In this document: piece after piece, positions 1-5,314 of the stretch
Layout: each line of letters opens with the position of its first letter
How positions within the stretch are numbered: position 1 is the first letter of the stretch
Origin: Pseudomonadota bacterium
GTDB lineage: Bacteria > Pseudomonadota > Alphaproteobacteria > Rhizobiales > Hyphomicrobiaceae
NCBI GenBank assembly: GCA_021813195.1
Contig: JAKALI010000163.1
Span: forward strand, 1 to 7,969
Reading direction: 5' to 3'
DNA: 7,969 nucleotides
Made by a program: the position numbers and the translations under genes
The notes under the pieces: model-generated
Told to the model about the DNA's origin: nothing
The model's database searches: none
Seen by the model: only the letters and a program-made list of their open reading frames with translations

Positions 1-1
1 C

Positions 2-340
2 GAGTTCAAGAAGACCGGCACACGTCCCGCCGAGCTGTTCGACAGCCAAGCCCGTGACATCCCGCTCTACATCACGCTCCGCAACCGCCCCGGCAAGGGC
101 TACACCGACATCGGCTCGTTCTGGAACGCCAAGGGCCGCTACACCGTGTTTGCCCGCGATCTCGCCGGCAAATCGGGCCTGCGCTTCGGCGGCAGCGTGC
201 TCACCTGGAAATCCCCCGCCATGCTCGAGGCCGAGCGCGCCGCGCAGCCGACCGCTGCACCCGATGCCGCCGCCGCGCGCGCCAACGCCACCACCCGCAA
301 CCGTAAGGGCCGTGCCAAGGCCCCGTCCGCCGACGCCTGA
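2..340 (+). CDS. Hypothetical protein, C-terminal part (5' end outside window)
   Basis: This reading frame is open from the left edge to a TGA at 338-340, giving 112 visible residues. The first part is a folded-looking stretch with the pattern YITLRNRPGKGYTDIG and WNAKGRYTVFARDLAGKSG. After about residue 75 it becomes an Ala/Thr/Arg-rich, low-complexity basic tail (ATTRNRKGRAKAPSADA). I do not recognise the family. The start codon is outside the window; internal ATGs are not needed because the frame continues to base 2 without a stop. Third codon positions are strongly G/C, like the downstream ardC operon, so it probably belongs to the same mobile-element block. The basic tail would suit a nucleic-acid-associated protein, but that is inference. 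Confidence 0.7.
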   Translation, partial: EFKKTGTRPAELFDSQARDIPLYITLRNRPGKGYTDIGSFWNAKGRYTVFARDLAGKSGLRFGGSVLTWKSPAMLEAERAAQPTAAPDAAAARANATTRNRKGRAKAPSADA

Positions 341-482
341 GCCCGAGTTTTTGGGAGGAAGGAACGTCTGGCCACGTTGTGTGGCGCCCTGGATGCCGAC
401 CCGCATCCGCGCCGACGCCAGGCGTCTCCTTTCGCTGCCGGGGCCCCTCACCGGGTGAACCCCAGCAGCGAAAGGAGCCATC
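341..482 (+). promoter_or_regulatory. Structured non-coding leader upstream of the ardC-like gene
   Basis: This 142-bp gap holds four perfect inverted repeats in series: AACGT/ACGTT at 363-367 and 374-378; GGATGC/GCATCC at 391-396 and 403-408; GACGCC/GGCGTC at 414-419 and 421-426; and a 13-bp repeat at 426-438 and 465-477. It also contains a Shine-Dalgarno-like purine run at 353-364 (GGGAGGAAGGAA) with no ATG at normal spacing. I see no convincing -35/-10 pair. The density of pairing suggests a structured 5' UTR, or protein-binding sites, controlling the operon that starts at 483. Its actual role is inferred. Confidence 0.5.
426..477 (+). promoter_or_regulatory. Long hairpin that sequesters the ardC ribosome binding site
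   Basis: CTCCTTTCGCTGC at 426-438 is the exact reverse complement of GCAGCGAAAGGAG at 465-477. After one C/A mismatch (439/464) the stem resumes with GGGG at 440-443 against CCCC at 460-463. TCAC/GTGA at 448-451 and 455-458 can form a small inner hairpin. The 3' arm contains AAGGAG (472-477), the Shine-Dalgarno sequence, 5 nt before the ATG at 483. When the stem is folded the ribosome site is fully paired, which predicts low basal translation. The pairing is read directly from the sequence; the regulatory role is inferred. A DNA-level operator is an alternative. Confidence 0.6.
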
Positions 483-1667
483 ATGCCGAAACAGAAATCC
501 CGCAAACCCCGATCCTACCAGACCCTCGACGACAGCACGCCGCGCTCGCCGAGACTGGATGTGCACCGGGCCATCACGCAGAAGATTGCCGCAGCGATCG
601 AAGCCGGCGCCGGGTCCTTCGAGATGCCCTGGCACCGTCCCGGCGTCGCATTCACCCTGCCGAAAAACGCGCTCACCGAGAAGCCCTATCGCGGCTCCAA
701 TATCCTCTCGCTGTGGATCGATGCCGACGCCAAGAAATTCGAGCATCAGGTGTGGGCCACGTACAAGCAGTACGAAGAGCTCGGCGCCCAGGTGCGCAAG
801 GGCGAGAAAGGCTCCCTCATCGTCAAGTACGGCGAGTGGGTGCCGAAGTCGCAGCGCGAGGGAACGAGTGCAGATGCCCGTGCATCTGCGGGCGGGCAAC
901 CGAAGCACCATGACGATGACGACGATCCGAAACGCCTCTATGCCAAGCCCGCCTGGGTCTTCAACATCGACCAGGTCGACGCCCCCGCCGAGGTCCGCGC
1001 GCGCCTCGTGCCACCAGCGCCGCCGCAGATCGATCTCACCGAGCGCCTCGACCGCGTCGATGCCTTCGTCGCCGCCATCGGCATCGAGATCCGCGAAGGC
1101 GGCCAGCGTGCCTTCTACCGGCACAAGGATTCCAAAGGCGACATGCGGGACGCATGCCTTCGGCATGACGGCGACTTCATCCAGATGCCGCCGCGCGCCC
1201 TGTTCACCGGCACCGCCACATCGACCCCGACCGAGGCCTACTACTCGACTCTGCTCCACGAGGAAATTCACGGCAGCGGCGCCGCCCACAGATTGAACCG
1301 CCAGTTCGGTGAGCGCTTCGCGGACAAGGCCTATGCCTTCGAGGAACTGGTCGCCGAATTGGGCGCGGCGTTCCTGTGCGCGCACCTCGAGGTGACCAAC
1401 ACGCCGCGCATCGATCATGCCCAGTACTGCGCCTCGTGGCTCCAGGTGCTCAAGGACGACGACAAGGCGATCTTCTCCGCCGCTTCCTTCGCCACCCGCG
1501 CCGTCGACTATCTCTTGGGCTTCGTCCCCGGCACCGATCCAGCACCCGGCACGACGCGCCCTGACGGCGCCACGCACGATTCGCCAGGGACCGGCGATAC
1601 GCCCGCACGTCCCGAGGATGTGCCGCGGCGCGATACGGCCACCCGCACGAAAGGGCCACGCGCATGA
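483..1667 (+). CDS. ardC: ArdC-family antirestriction protein (ssDNA-binding domain plus zincin-like metallopeptidase domain)
   Basis: This 394-residue protein has the two-part ArdC layout. Residues about 23-120 match the ArdC N-terminal ssDNA-binding domain, with EMPWHRPG, LPKNALTEKPYRGSNI, WATYKQYEELGAQVRKGEKG. The C-terminal half is a zincin-like domain with H259-E260-x-x-H263 (LLHEEIHGSGAAHRLNR) and a downstream helix EELVAELGA (E287-E292) that can supply the third metal ligand. Known ArdC proteins act during conjugation to shield incoming DNA from host restriction. At 394 residues it is longer than the roughly 300 of classical ArdC. The extra length lies in an acidic linker with five consecutive Asp (D144-D148) and a Pro/Thr/Arg-rich tail. 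The ATG at 483 is chosen because AAGGAG lies 5 nt upstream. Its stop overlaps the next start as ATGA. The family call is firm; an antirestriction role in this host is inferred. Confidence 0.9.
   Translation: MPKQKSRKPRSYQTLDDSTPRSPRLDVHRAITQKIAAAIEAGAGSFEMPWHRPGVAFTLPKNALTEKPYRGSNILSLWIDADAKKFEHQVWATYKQYEELGAQVRKGEKGSLIVKYGEWVPKSQREGTSADARASAGGQPKHHDDDDDPKRLYAKPAWVFNIDQVDAPAEVRARLVPPAPPQIDLTERLDRVDAFVAAIGIEIREGGQRAFYRHKDSKGDMRDACLRHDGDFIQMPPRALFTGTATSTPTEAYYSTLLHEEIHGSGAAHRLNRQFGERFADKAYAFEELVAELGAAFLCAHLEVTNTPRIDHAQYCASWLQVLKDDDKAIFSAASFATRAVDYLLGFVPGTDPAPGTTRPDGATHDSPGTGDTPARPEDVPRRDTATRTKGPRA
870..889 (+). repeat. Perfect 8-bp inverted repeat inside the ardC linker
   Basis: GCAGATGC (870-877) and GCATCTGC (882-889) are exact reverse complements separated by CCGT. 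They fall in the codons for a low-complexity stretch (TSADARASAG) just before the poly-Asp run, in the linker that makes this ArdC longer than usual. It could form an mRNA hairpin or be the scar of a short insertion; it may also be incidental in GC-rich coding DNA. Confidence 0.4.
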
Positions 1668-2218
1668 CGGACACTTCTTCGCCCCGCCGCAGGCTGCCCT
1701 ACACCGCCTTCACCGAATGCTGGTACGTGCCCGGTGAAACGACGGTGCTCGATCTCATCCATCCCGACGATGGTCTGACGCTGTATTTCAGGGAGAGCGC
1801 CGCCGATATCCTGGCGCGTCACCCTGCCGCCCGACGAATCGCGTTCGACGACGCCTGCAAGGCGGCCGACGAAGCGATCGCTGCAAAGTACAAGCAGGAT
1901 GTCAGCGAGATCACCGAAGCGCGCTACTGGGACGCGCTGGAGGTGCTGCCGCCCGTCGGCTTCACGGTCAGCGACGGCGTCGAGAGCTTTCGCATGTCCG
2001 AGCGCCTGGCCGGTTCGCTCACCGCAATCTTCGCGCGTCAGGGCGAACGGTACTTCACTTTCACCGACGACATCCGCGTGCCCGCCGCCGAGATCGCCGC
2101 CCGCATCAAGGCGTTCGTTGCAGCCCACCCGATGACGACCATCGAGGCGCCGTCGCGCCCCGCCGATGGTAATGCACCAGGCAGCCCGACAGGCCCTGCG
2201 AAAGGCCGGGCGCCATGA
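1664..2218 (+). CDS. Small protein resembling DUF1419 (function unknown)
   Basis: This 184-residue protein has no function I can assign. Its central and C-terminal parts, YWDALEVLPP (residues 88-97) followed by FRMSERLAGSLTAIF and ERYFTFTD, resemble from memory the pattern of DUF1419 proteins found on proteobacterial plasmids (aromatic, LPP, then F-x-M-x-E-x-L-x-GS-x-T). It has no signal peptide, membrane span or recognisable catalytic motif, and the last 25 residues are Pro/Gly-rich and probably disordered. The start at 1664 is fixed by an ATGA overlap with the ardC-like stop, with a GAAAGG sequence just upstream, so it is probably translated by coupling with that gene. The gene reality is well supported; the DUF assignment is tentative. 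Confidence 0.75.
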   Translation: MTDTSSPRRRLPYTAFTECWYVPGETTVLDLIHPDDGLTLYFRESAADILARHPAARRIAFDDACKAADEAIAAKYKQDVSEITEARYWDALEVLPPVGFTVSDGVESFRMSERLAGSLTAIFARQGERYFTFTDDIRVPAAEIAARIKAFVAAHPMTTIEAPSRPADGNAPGSPTGPAKGRAP

Positions 2219-2940
2219 CCAAGCCACCCTTCGACATCCAGCGCATTCGTGTTCGTGCCGACGGCTACGATGCCGATGGCGCCTATTGGGGCGCCGGTCC
2301 CGACGTGTTCATCGCGCAGGTTGGCCGTCATAGACCCGACGCAGCCGCGACGGTCAGCGACGATCAGATCACCGTGCGCGCCAAGACGATCGCCGAAGCG
2401 CGCAGCAAGATCGAGGCGGAGCTGGCACGCCAACCCGGCGCATCCCGCGTCCATGACGACGCGCTCGGCGGCAATCCGCCGCGCAAGACCACCTACCAGA
2501 TCGACTGGCGCGATCCGGTGAGCGGCAAGACCGTCACGCTTCGCATCACGCACGCCCGCGACTATCTGAGCTCCGGCAACGATCACGTCGAAATCGAGAG
2601 CCTGCGGCCGAAGAAGGCGCCACTGCCGGTCACCGAGACCGGCTATCGCTCGCACTTCATGCCCCCGCTCGAGCTGATGAATGCCGGCGGTCCCGTCACG
2701 TTCGTTTGCCGCTGGCTCGATCAGGAGGCGAAGGGCAAGGCCTGGAGCATGGCCGTGACCGTCAAGGCGCAAGGCGATCTGTTCGCCTGGGCCGAAGCCC
2801 GTACGGAGGTCGCCGACGGCAAGCCGCGCAAGCAGAAGCGGTCAGCAAGACCGAAGGACATGACCGCAGACACTGCCGATGTCCGGCAAGCCCGAAACAG
2901 GCCGTCACGACGGCGCAAGACCGGCCACGATCCGGCATGA
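2215..2940 (+). CDS. Hypothetical protein, apparently two plasmid-type domains joined
   Basis: This 241-residue protein is of unknown function. Residues about 5-80 (YDADGAYWGAGPDVFIAQ, then an acidic/basic helix AKTIAEARSKIEAEL) look like one compact unit. Residues about 95-205 look like a second, with TYQIDWRDP, then LPVTETGYRSHFMPP around G143, then GGPVTFVCRWLDQEA. From memory, the TETGYRSHF/GGPV/WLD pattern occurs in small hypothetical proteins of proteobacterial plasmids and islands. The last 35 residues are strongly basic (KPRKQKRSARPK and RPSRRRK), consistent with nucleic-acid contact. The ATG at 2215 forms an ATGA overlap with the preceding stop, and AAAGG lies upstream at about 2201-2205. 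No catalytic motif is evident, so the function is left open. Confidence 0.75.
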   Translation: MTKPPFDIQRIRVRADGYDADGAYWGAGPDVFIAQVGRHRPDAAATVSDDQITVRAKTIAEARSKIEAELARQPGASRVHDDALGGNPPRKTTYQIDWRDPVSGKTVTLRITHARDYLSSGNDHVEIESLRPKKAPLPVTETGYRSHFMPPLELMNAGGPVTFVCRWLDQEAKGKAWSMAVTVKAQGDLFAWAEARTEVADGKPRKQKRSARPKDMTADTADVRQARNRPSRRRKTGHDPA

Positions 2941-3422
2941 TGCTGACGCGGCTCGAACGACGCGCACAAGGTGAGGCTGCCGAGGATCGCTTTCGCGCCT
3001 GGCTCGACCGCTGCCACCTGCCCCACATCTACGTGGAACAGTCGCCCTTCACCTTCCCCGAGCATTTGAAGGGCGAGATCAAGCGGCCGGACTTCCTGGT
3101 CGGAATCCCCTCGATCGGCACGCTCGCCATCGACGTCAAGGCAAAGCGCATCTACCGCGACGCCATCCTGATCGATGTCTACGAGCACCGCACGCTCCTG
3201 GCGTTCGAGACCCACTTCAACATCTCCGTCTGGTTCGCCTGCTTCCCGCCCGACGAGCCCAACACCTGCCACCTGTTCCTGAACCGCAGCCTCGCGCCCC
3301 TTTCTGGCAAGGTGGCGGGGCCGAAAACCGCCATCGCCGTGCCGCTACGGCTGACCAAGGCTGCCGATGAGCGACGGGATTTCATGGCGGCGGTGCTGGG
3401 GGCGATCAGGGCGCGGCCTTAA
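2937..3422 (+). CDS. Small PD-(D/E)XK-type nuclease-like protein
   Basis: The protein has 161 residues from ATG 2937. That start overlaps the previous stop as ATGA and is preferred to the far-upstream open frame, which overlaps the preceding gene for about 230 bp. A second ATG at 2940 is equally possible. The sequence shows the restriction-endonuclease-fold signature: an N-terminal acidic helix (RRAQGEAAEDRFRAWL), then R50-P51-D52 followed by FLVG, and 13 residues later D66-V67-K68-A-K at the end of a hydrophobic strand (GTLAIDVKAK). That matches PD-X(n)-(D/E)-X-K. The rest (YEHRTLLAFETHFNISVWFACFPPDE) fits a small single-domain enzyme. It could be a resolvase-like or DNA-repair nuclease, or an effector that works with ArdC. 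The motif is visible; activity is inferred. It closes the four-gene chain. Confidence 0.8.
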   Translation: MMLTRLERRAQGEAAEDRFRAWLDRCHLPHIYVEQSPFTFPEHLKGEIKRPDFLVGIPSIGTLAIDVKAKRIYRDAILIDVYEHRTLLAFETHFNISVWFACFPPDEPNTCHLFLNRSLAPLSGKVAGPKTAIAVPLRLTKAADERRDFMAAVLGAIRARP

Positions 3423-3444
3423 AAAATCGGTCCCTAAAAATCGG
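3422..3444 (+). repeat. Short A-rich direct repeat at the block boundary
   Basis: AAAAATCGG occurs at 3422-3430 and again at 3436-3444, separated by TCCCT, immediately after the nuclease-like gene's stop. The second copy runs on as GGGTCA. From memory this resembles short sequences flanking REP-associated (RAYT/IS200-like) transposases in Proteobacteria, but no transposase is present and the assignment is unverified. Confidence 0.35.
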
Positions 3445-3489
3445 GGTCATCTGCTGCGAATCACCCCACGCGTGACACACACGCACTGA

Positions 3490-3534
3490 TTGCCTCGCCC
3501 CCCACAGCTGCCTAGTGTTTTGGGGCGAATCGCC
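3490..3534 (+). promoter_or_regulatory. Weak candidate promoter with overlapping 11-bp palindrome
   Basis: TTGCCT (3490-3495) and TAGTGT (3513-3518) are separated by 17 bp and partly match sigma-70 -35 and -10 hexamers (4/6 and 3/6). GGCGAATCGCC (3524-3534), a palindrome around one central base, lies where the transcription start would be and could be an operator. This 148-bp gap is the only non-coding space before the defence-type genes, so a promoter is expected here. The match itself is weak. Confidence 0.3.
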
Positions 3535-3570
3535 TAGCGCTCGACTGCTGGCGGCCAACGGAGGGGGCGC

Positions 3571-5262
3571 ATGCGCGACACGATACAAGCCAAGGAAAAA
3601 CCACTGATTAGCGTCTTCTGCGACGAGTACGTGTTCAATATTCCATCCTACCAGCGACCTTACGCCTGGACGACAGAACAAGCAGGCCAGTTGCTTGACG
3701 ATCTGATCGAATGTCTGGGAAATGGCGATCCGAGCGAGCTCTCCCCATATTTCCTCGGCAGCATTGTCCTCATCAAGCCGCCTCAACAGTCCCTGGCCGA
3801 TGTGGTCGATGGGCAACAGCGCCTGACGACTCTGACAATCCTATTGTCGGTCCTACGCGACCTGGAGCCCGAGCGCCGTGCTGCTCAGGTCCACAAGTAT
3901 ATTTGCGAACCGGAGGACGAGTTCGCCGGGACGCAGGAGCGTTTCCGCCTTGCCCCACGCGATCGCGATACCGATTTCTTCCGAAAGTACGTGCAACAGC
4001 TCGGCGCGACTGCTTCGGCAGCAGAGCACCACGCAGAGAACGATGCGCAGAAGAACATGGCGGCCAACACCGCGCTATTTCATCAACGCCTGAGCGCGAT
4101 GTCCGAAGATGACCGCGCACGGCTCATCATTTTCATGGTTCGTCGCTGTTACTTGGTCGTTGTCGAGGCCTCCGACCGCGCATCAGCCTACCGCATTTTC
4201 TCGGTCATGAACGATCGTGGCCTTGATCTCTCTCCAACCGACATCCTCAAAGCGGACATCATCGGCGCTCTGCCGGAGAAGCAACGCGACAGTTACACCG
4301 AGAAGTGGGAGGACATGGAGGAGGATCTTGGTCGCGAAGCCTTCCGCGATCTCTTCCGTCACATCTATCTCTGCCACCGCCATGACAAAATCCGCGGCAC
4401 GCTCGAAGACCAGATACGCCTTCACGTCAAACCGCAGCTGCGGCCAGCAGAGTTTATCGACAAGGAGCTCGAGCCGCTCGCCGTCGCTTTCCTGGATGTG
4501 CGCAAGCAGAGCTACGCAAGTACGCGCTTGGCATCGGAAATCAATGCACTACTGGGCTATCTCAGTCGTCTCGACAATGCAGATTGGGAAGCCCCGGCGG
4601 CGCTCTTCCTGGCCCGCCACAGCGAGACGCCAGATCTCGTGTTGAGATTTCTCAAAGACCTCGACCGGCTCGCCTACGGGCTGTTCATCCGTCGTAGCAA
4701 CGTCAATGATCGCATCGTCAGATACGGCAAGATCGTCAAAGAGATCCAGGACGGCGCCGACGTCTACGCTACCAGCTCGTCTCTACAGCTCACGCCTTAC
4801 GAGCAGGCCGCCATTCTCGACGACCTCAACGGCCCCATCTACGAGATGATCCAGCGTGTACGCTTGCCGTTGCTGCTTCGCCTCGACGAACTCGTCTCCG
4901 ACGGTTCCGCCCGATACGATCACAAGATCATCACCGTCGAGCACGTCTTGCCACAGACCCCTGCGTCCGACAGTGTCTGGTTGGAATGGTTCCCTGATCC
5001 TGCCCAGCGGCAATATTGGGTTCACAGGCTTGGCAACCTCGTGTTGCTCTCTCGCGCCAAGAATTCCCAGGCAAGCAATTTCGAGTTCGCCCGCAAGAAG
5101 GACGAGTATTTTGCCCGCAAGGGCACCTCTCCCTTCGCCCTGACGACGCAGGTCATTCGCGAGGCGACTTGGACGCCCACGGTCCTCGAAGCTCGCCAAA
5201 AGCAGCTCGTTGACCGATTGGCCAGGCTTTGGCGTCTCACTCCCGCGGCGCAGGCGGTCTAA
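3571..5262 (+). CDS. Single-chain DUF262-DUF1524 protein (GmrSD-like, type IV restriction architecture)
   Basis: In this 563-residue protein the N-terminal DUF262 (GmrS/ParB-like) domain shows YQRPYAW (27-33), LGSIVL (62-67) and D80-G-Q-Q-R84 followed by LTTLTIL, the nucleotide-binding signature of the family. FSVMNDRGLDLSPTDILKADII (210-231) follows. The C-terminal DUF1524 (GmrD/His-Me finger nuclease) domain shows VEHVLPQ with H458, then HRLGNLVLL (H485, N489), N498 and ASNFEFARKK. All key residues appear intact. Relatives include the two-subunit GmrSD enzyme that cuts glucosylated hydroxymethylcytosine DNA, the fused BrxU, and SspE, which acts with phosphorothioate modification. Which target applies here cannot be read from sequence. 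The ATG at 3571 has GGAGG at 3560-3564. Codon use looks less G/C-biased than the upstream operon. The next gene starts 48 bp downstream, probably in the same operon. Confidence 0.92.
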   Translation: MRDTIQAKEKPLISVFCDEYVFNIPSYQRPYAWTTEQAGQLLDDLIECLGNGDPSELSPYFLGSIVLIKPPQQSLADVVDGQQRLTTLTILLSVLRDLEPERRAAQVHKYICEPEDEFAGTQERFRLAPRDRDTDFFRKYVQQLGATASAAEHHAENDAQKNMAANTALFHQRLSAMSEDDRARLIIFMVRRCYLVVVEASDRASAYRIFSVMNDRGLDLSPTDILKADIIGALPEKQRDSYTEKWEDMEEDLGREAFRDLFRHIYLCHRHDKIRGTLEDQIRLHVKPQLRPAEFIDKELEPLAVAFLDVRKQSYASTRLASEINALLGYLSRLDNADWEAPAALFLARHSETPDLVLRFLKDLDRLAYGLFIRRSNVNDRIVRYGKIVKEIQDGADVYATSSSLQLTPYEQAAILDDLNGPIYEMIQRVRLPLLLRLDELVSDGSARYDHKIITVEHVLPQTPASDSVWLEWFPDPAQRQYWVHRLGNLVLLSRAKNSQASNFEFARKKDEYFARKGTSPFALTTQVIREATWTPTVLEARQKQLVDRLARLWRLTPAAQAV

Positions 5263-5266
5263 TGCG

Positions 5267-5314
5267 ATGCTGAGCCACATCACGCGACGCGCCTATCCCC
5301 GAGTGTCCACATGA
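5267..5314 (+). CDS. Possible 15-codon leader ORF coupled to the helicase start
   Basis: ATG 5267 begins 4 nt after the TAA of the DUF262-DUF1524 gene and encodes MLSHITRRAYPRVST. Its TGA (5312-5314) overlaps the helicase ATG (5311-5313) as ATGA. The helicase has no good Shine-Dalgarno sequence of its own, so reinitiation through this small ORF could carry ribosomes across the 48-bp gap. A chance short ORF is equally possible. Confidence 0.25.
   Translation: MLSHITRRAYPRVST

Noticed and set aside
54..458. A 134-codon + strand frame over the first gene and leader
   Set aside because: Pro/Ser/Arg-rich out-of-frame translation of the partial first gene. Only its last 25 codons, in the leader, were kept as a speculative finding.
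377..1296. Two + strand frames beginning at TTG 377 and GTG 379
   Set aside because: They are out-of-frame readings of the ArdC gene with low-complexity Arg/Ser/Pro composition. The true start at 483 has an SD and family motifs.
201..1577. A 458-codon open frame on the minus strand
   Set aside because: It lies wholly opposite the ArdC gene, whose family motifs are clear. Long antisense frames are expected where third positions are G/C-rich, and the antisense protein shows no recognisable domain.
1508..2772. Two long overlapping minus-strand frames (1508-2227 and 2038-2772)
   Set aside because: They are opposite two + strand genes joined by ATGA overlaps with plausible ribosome sites. No coherent protein features are seen in the antisense products.
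2706..2936. Upstream extension of the nuclease-like gene to 2706
   Set aside because: It would overlap the preceding gene by about 230 bp and adds low-complexity sequence. ATG 2937 gives the ATGA overlap seen at the other junctions.
3423..3490. Rho-independent terminator after the nuclease-like gene
   Set aside because: Only a 5-bp stem (GCGTG/CACGC, 3470-3484) with no following T run. The A-rich repeat is not preceded by a GC stem.
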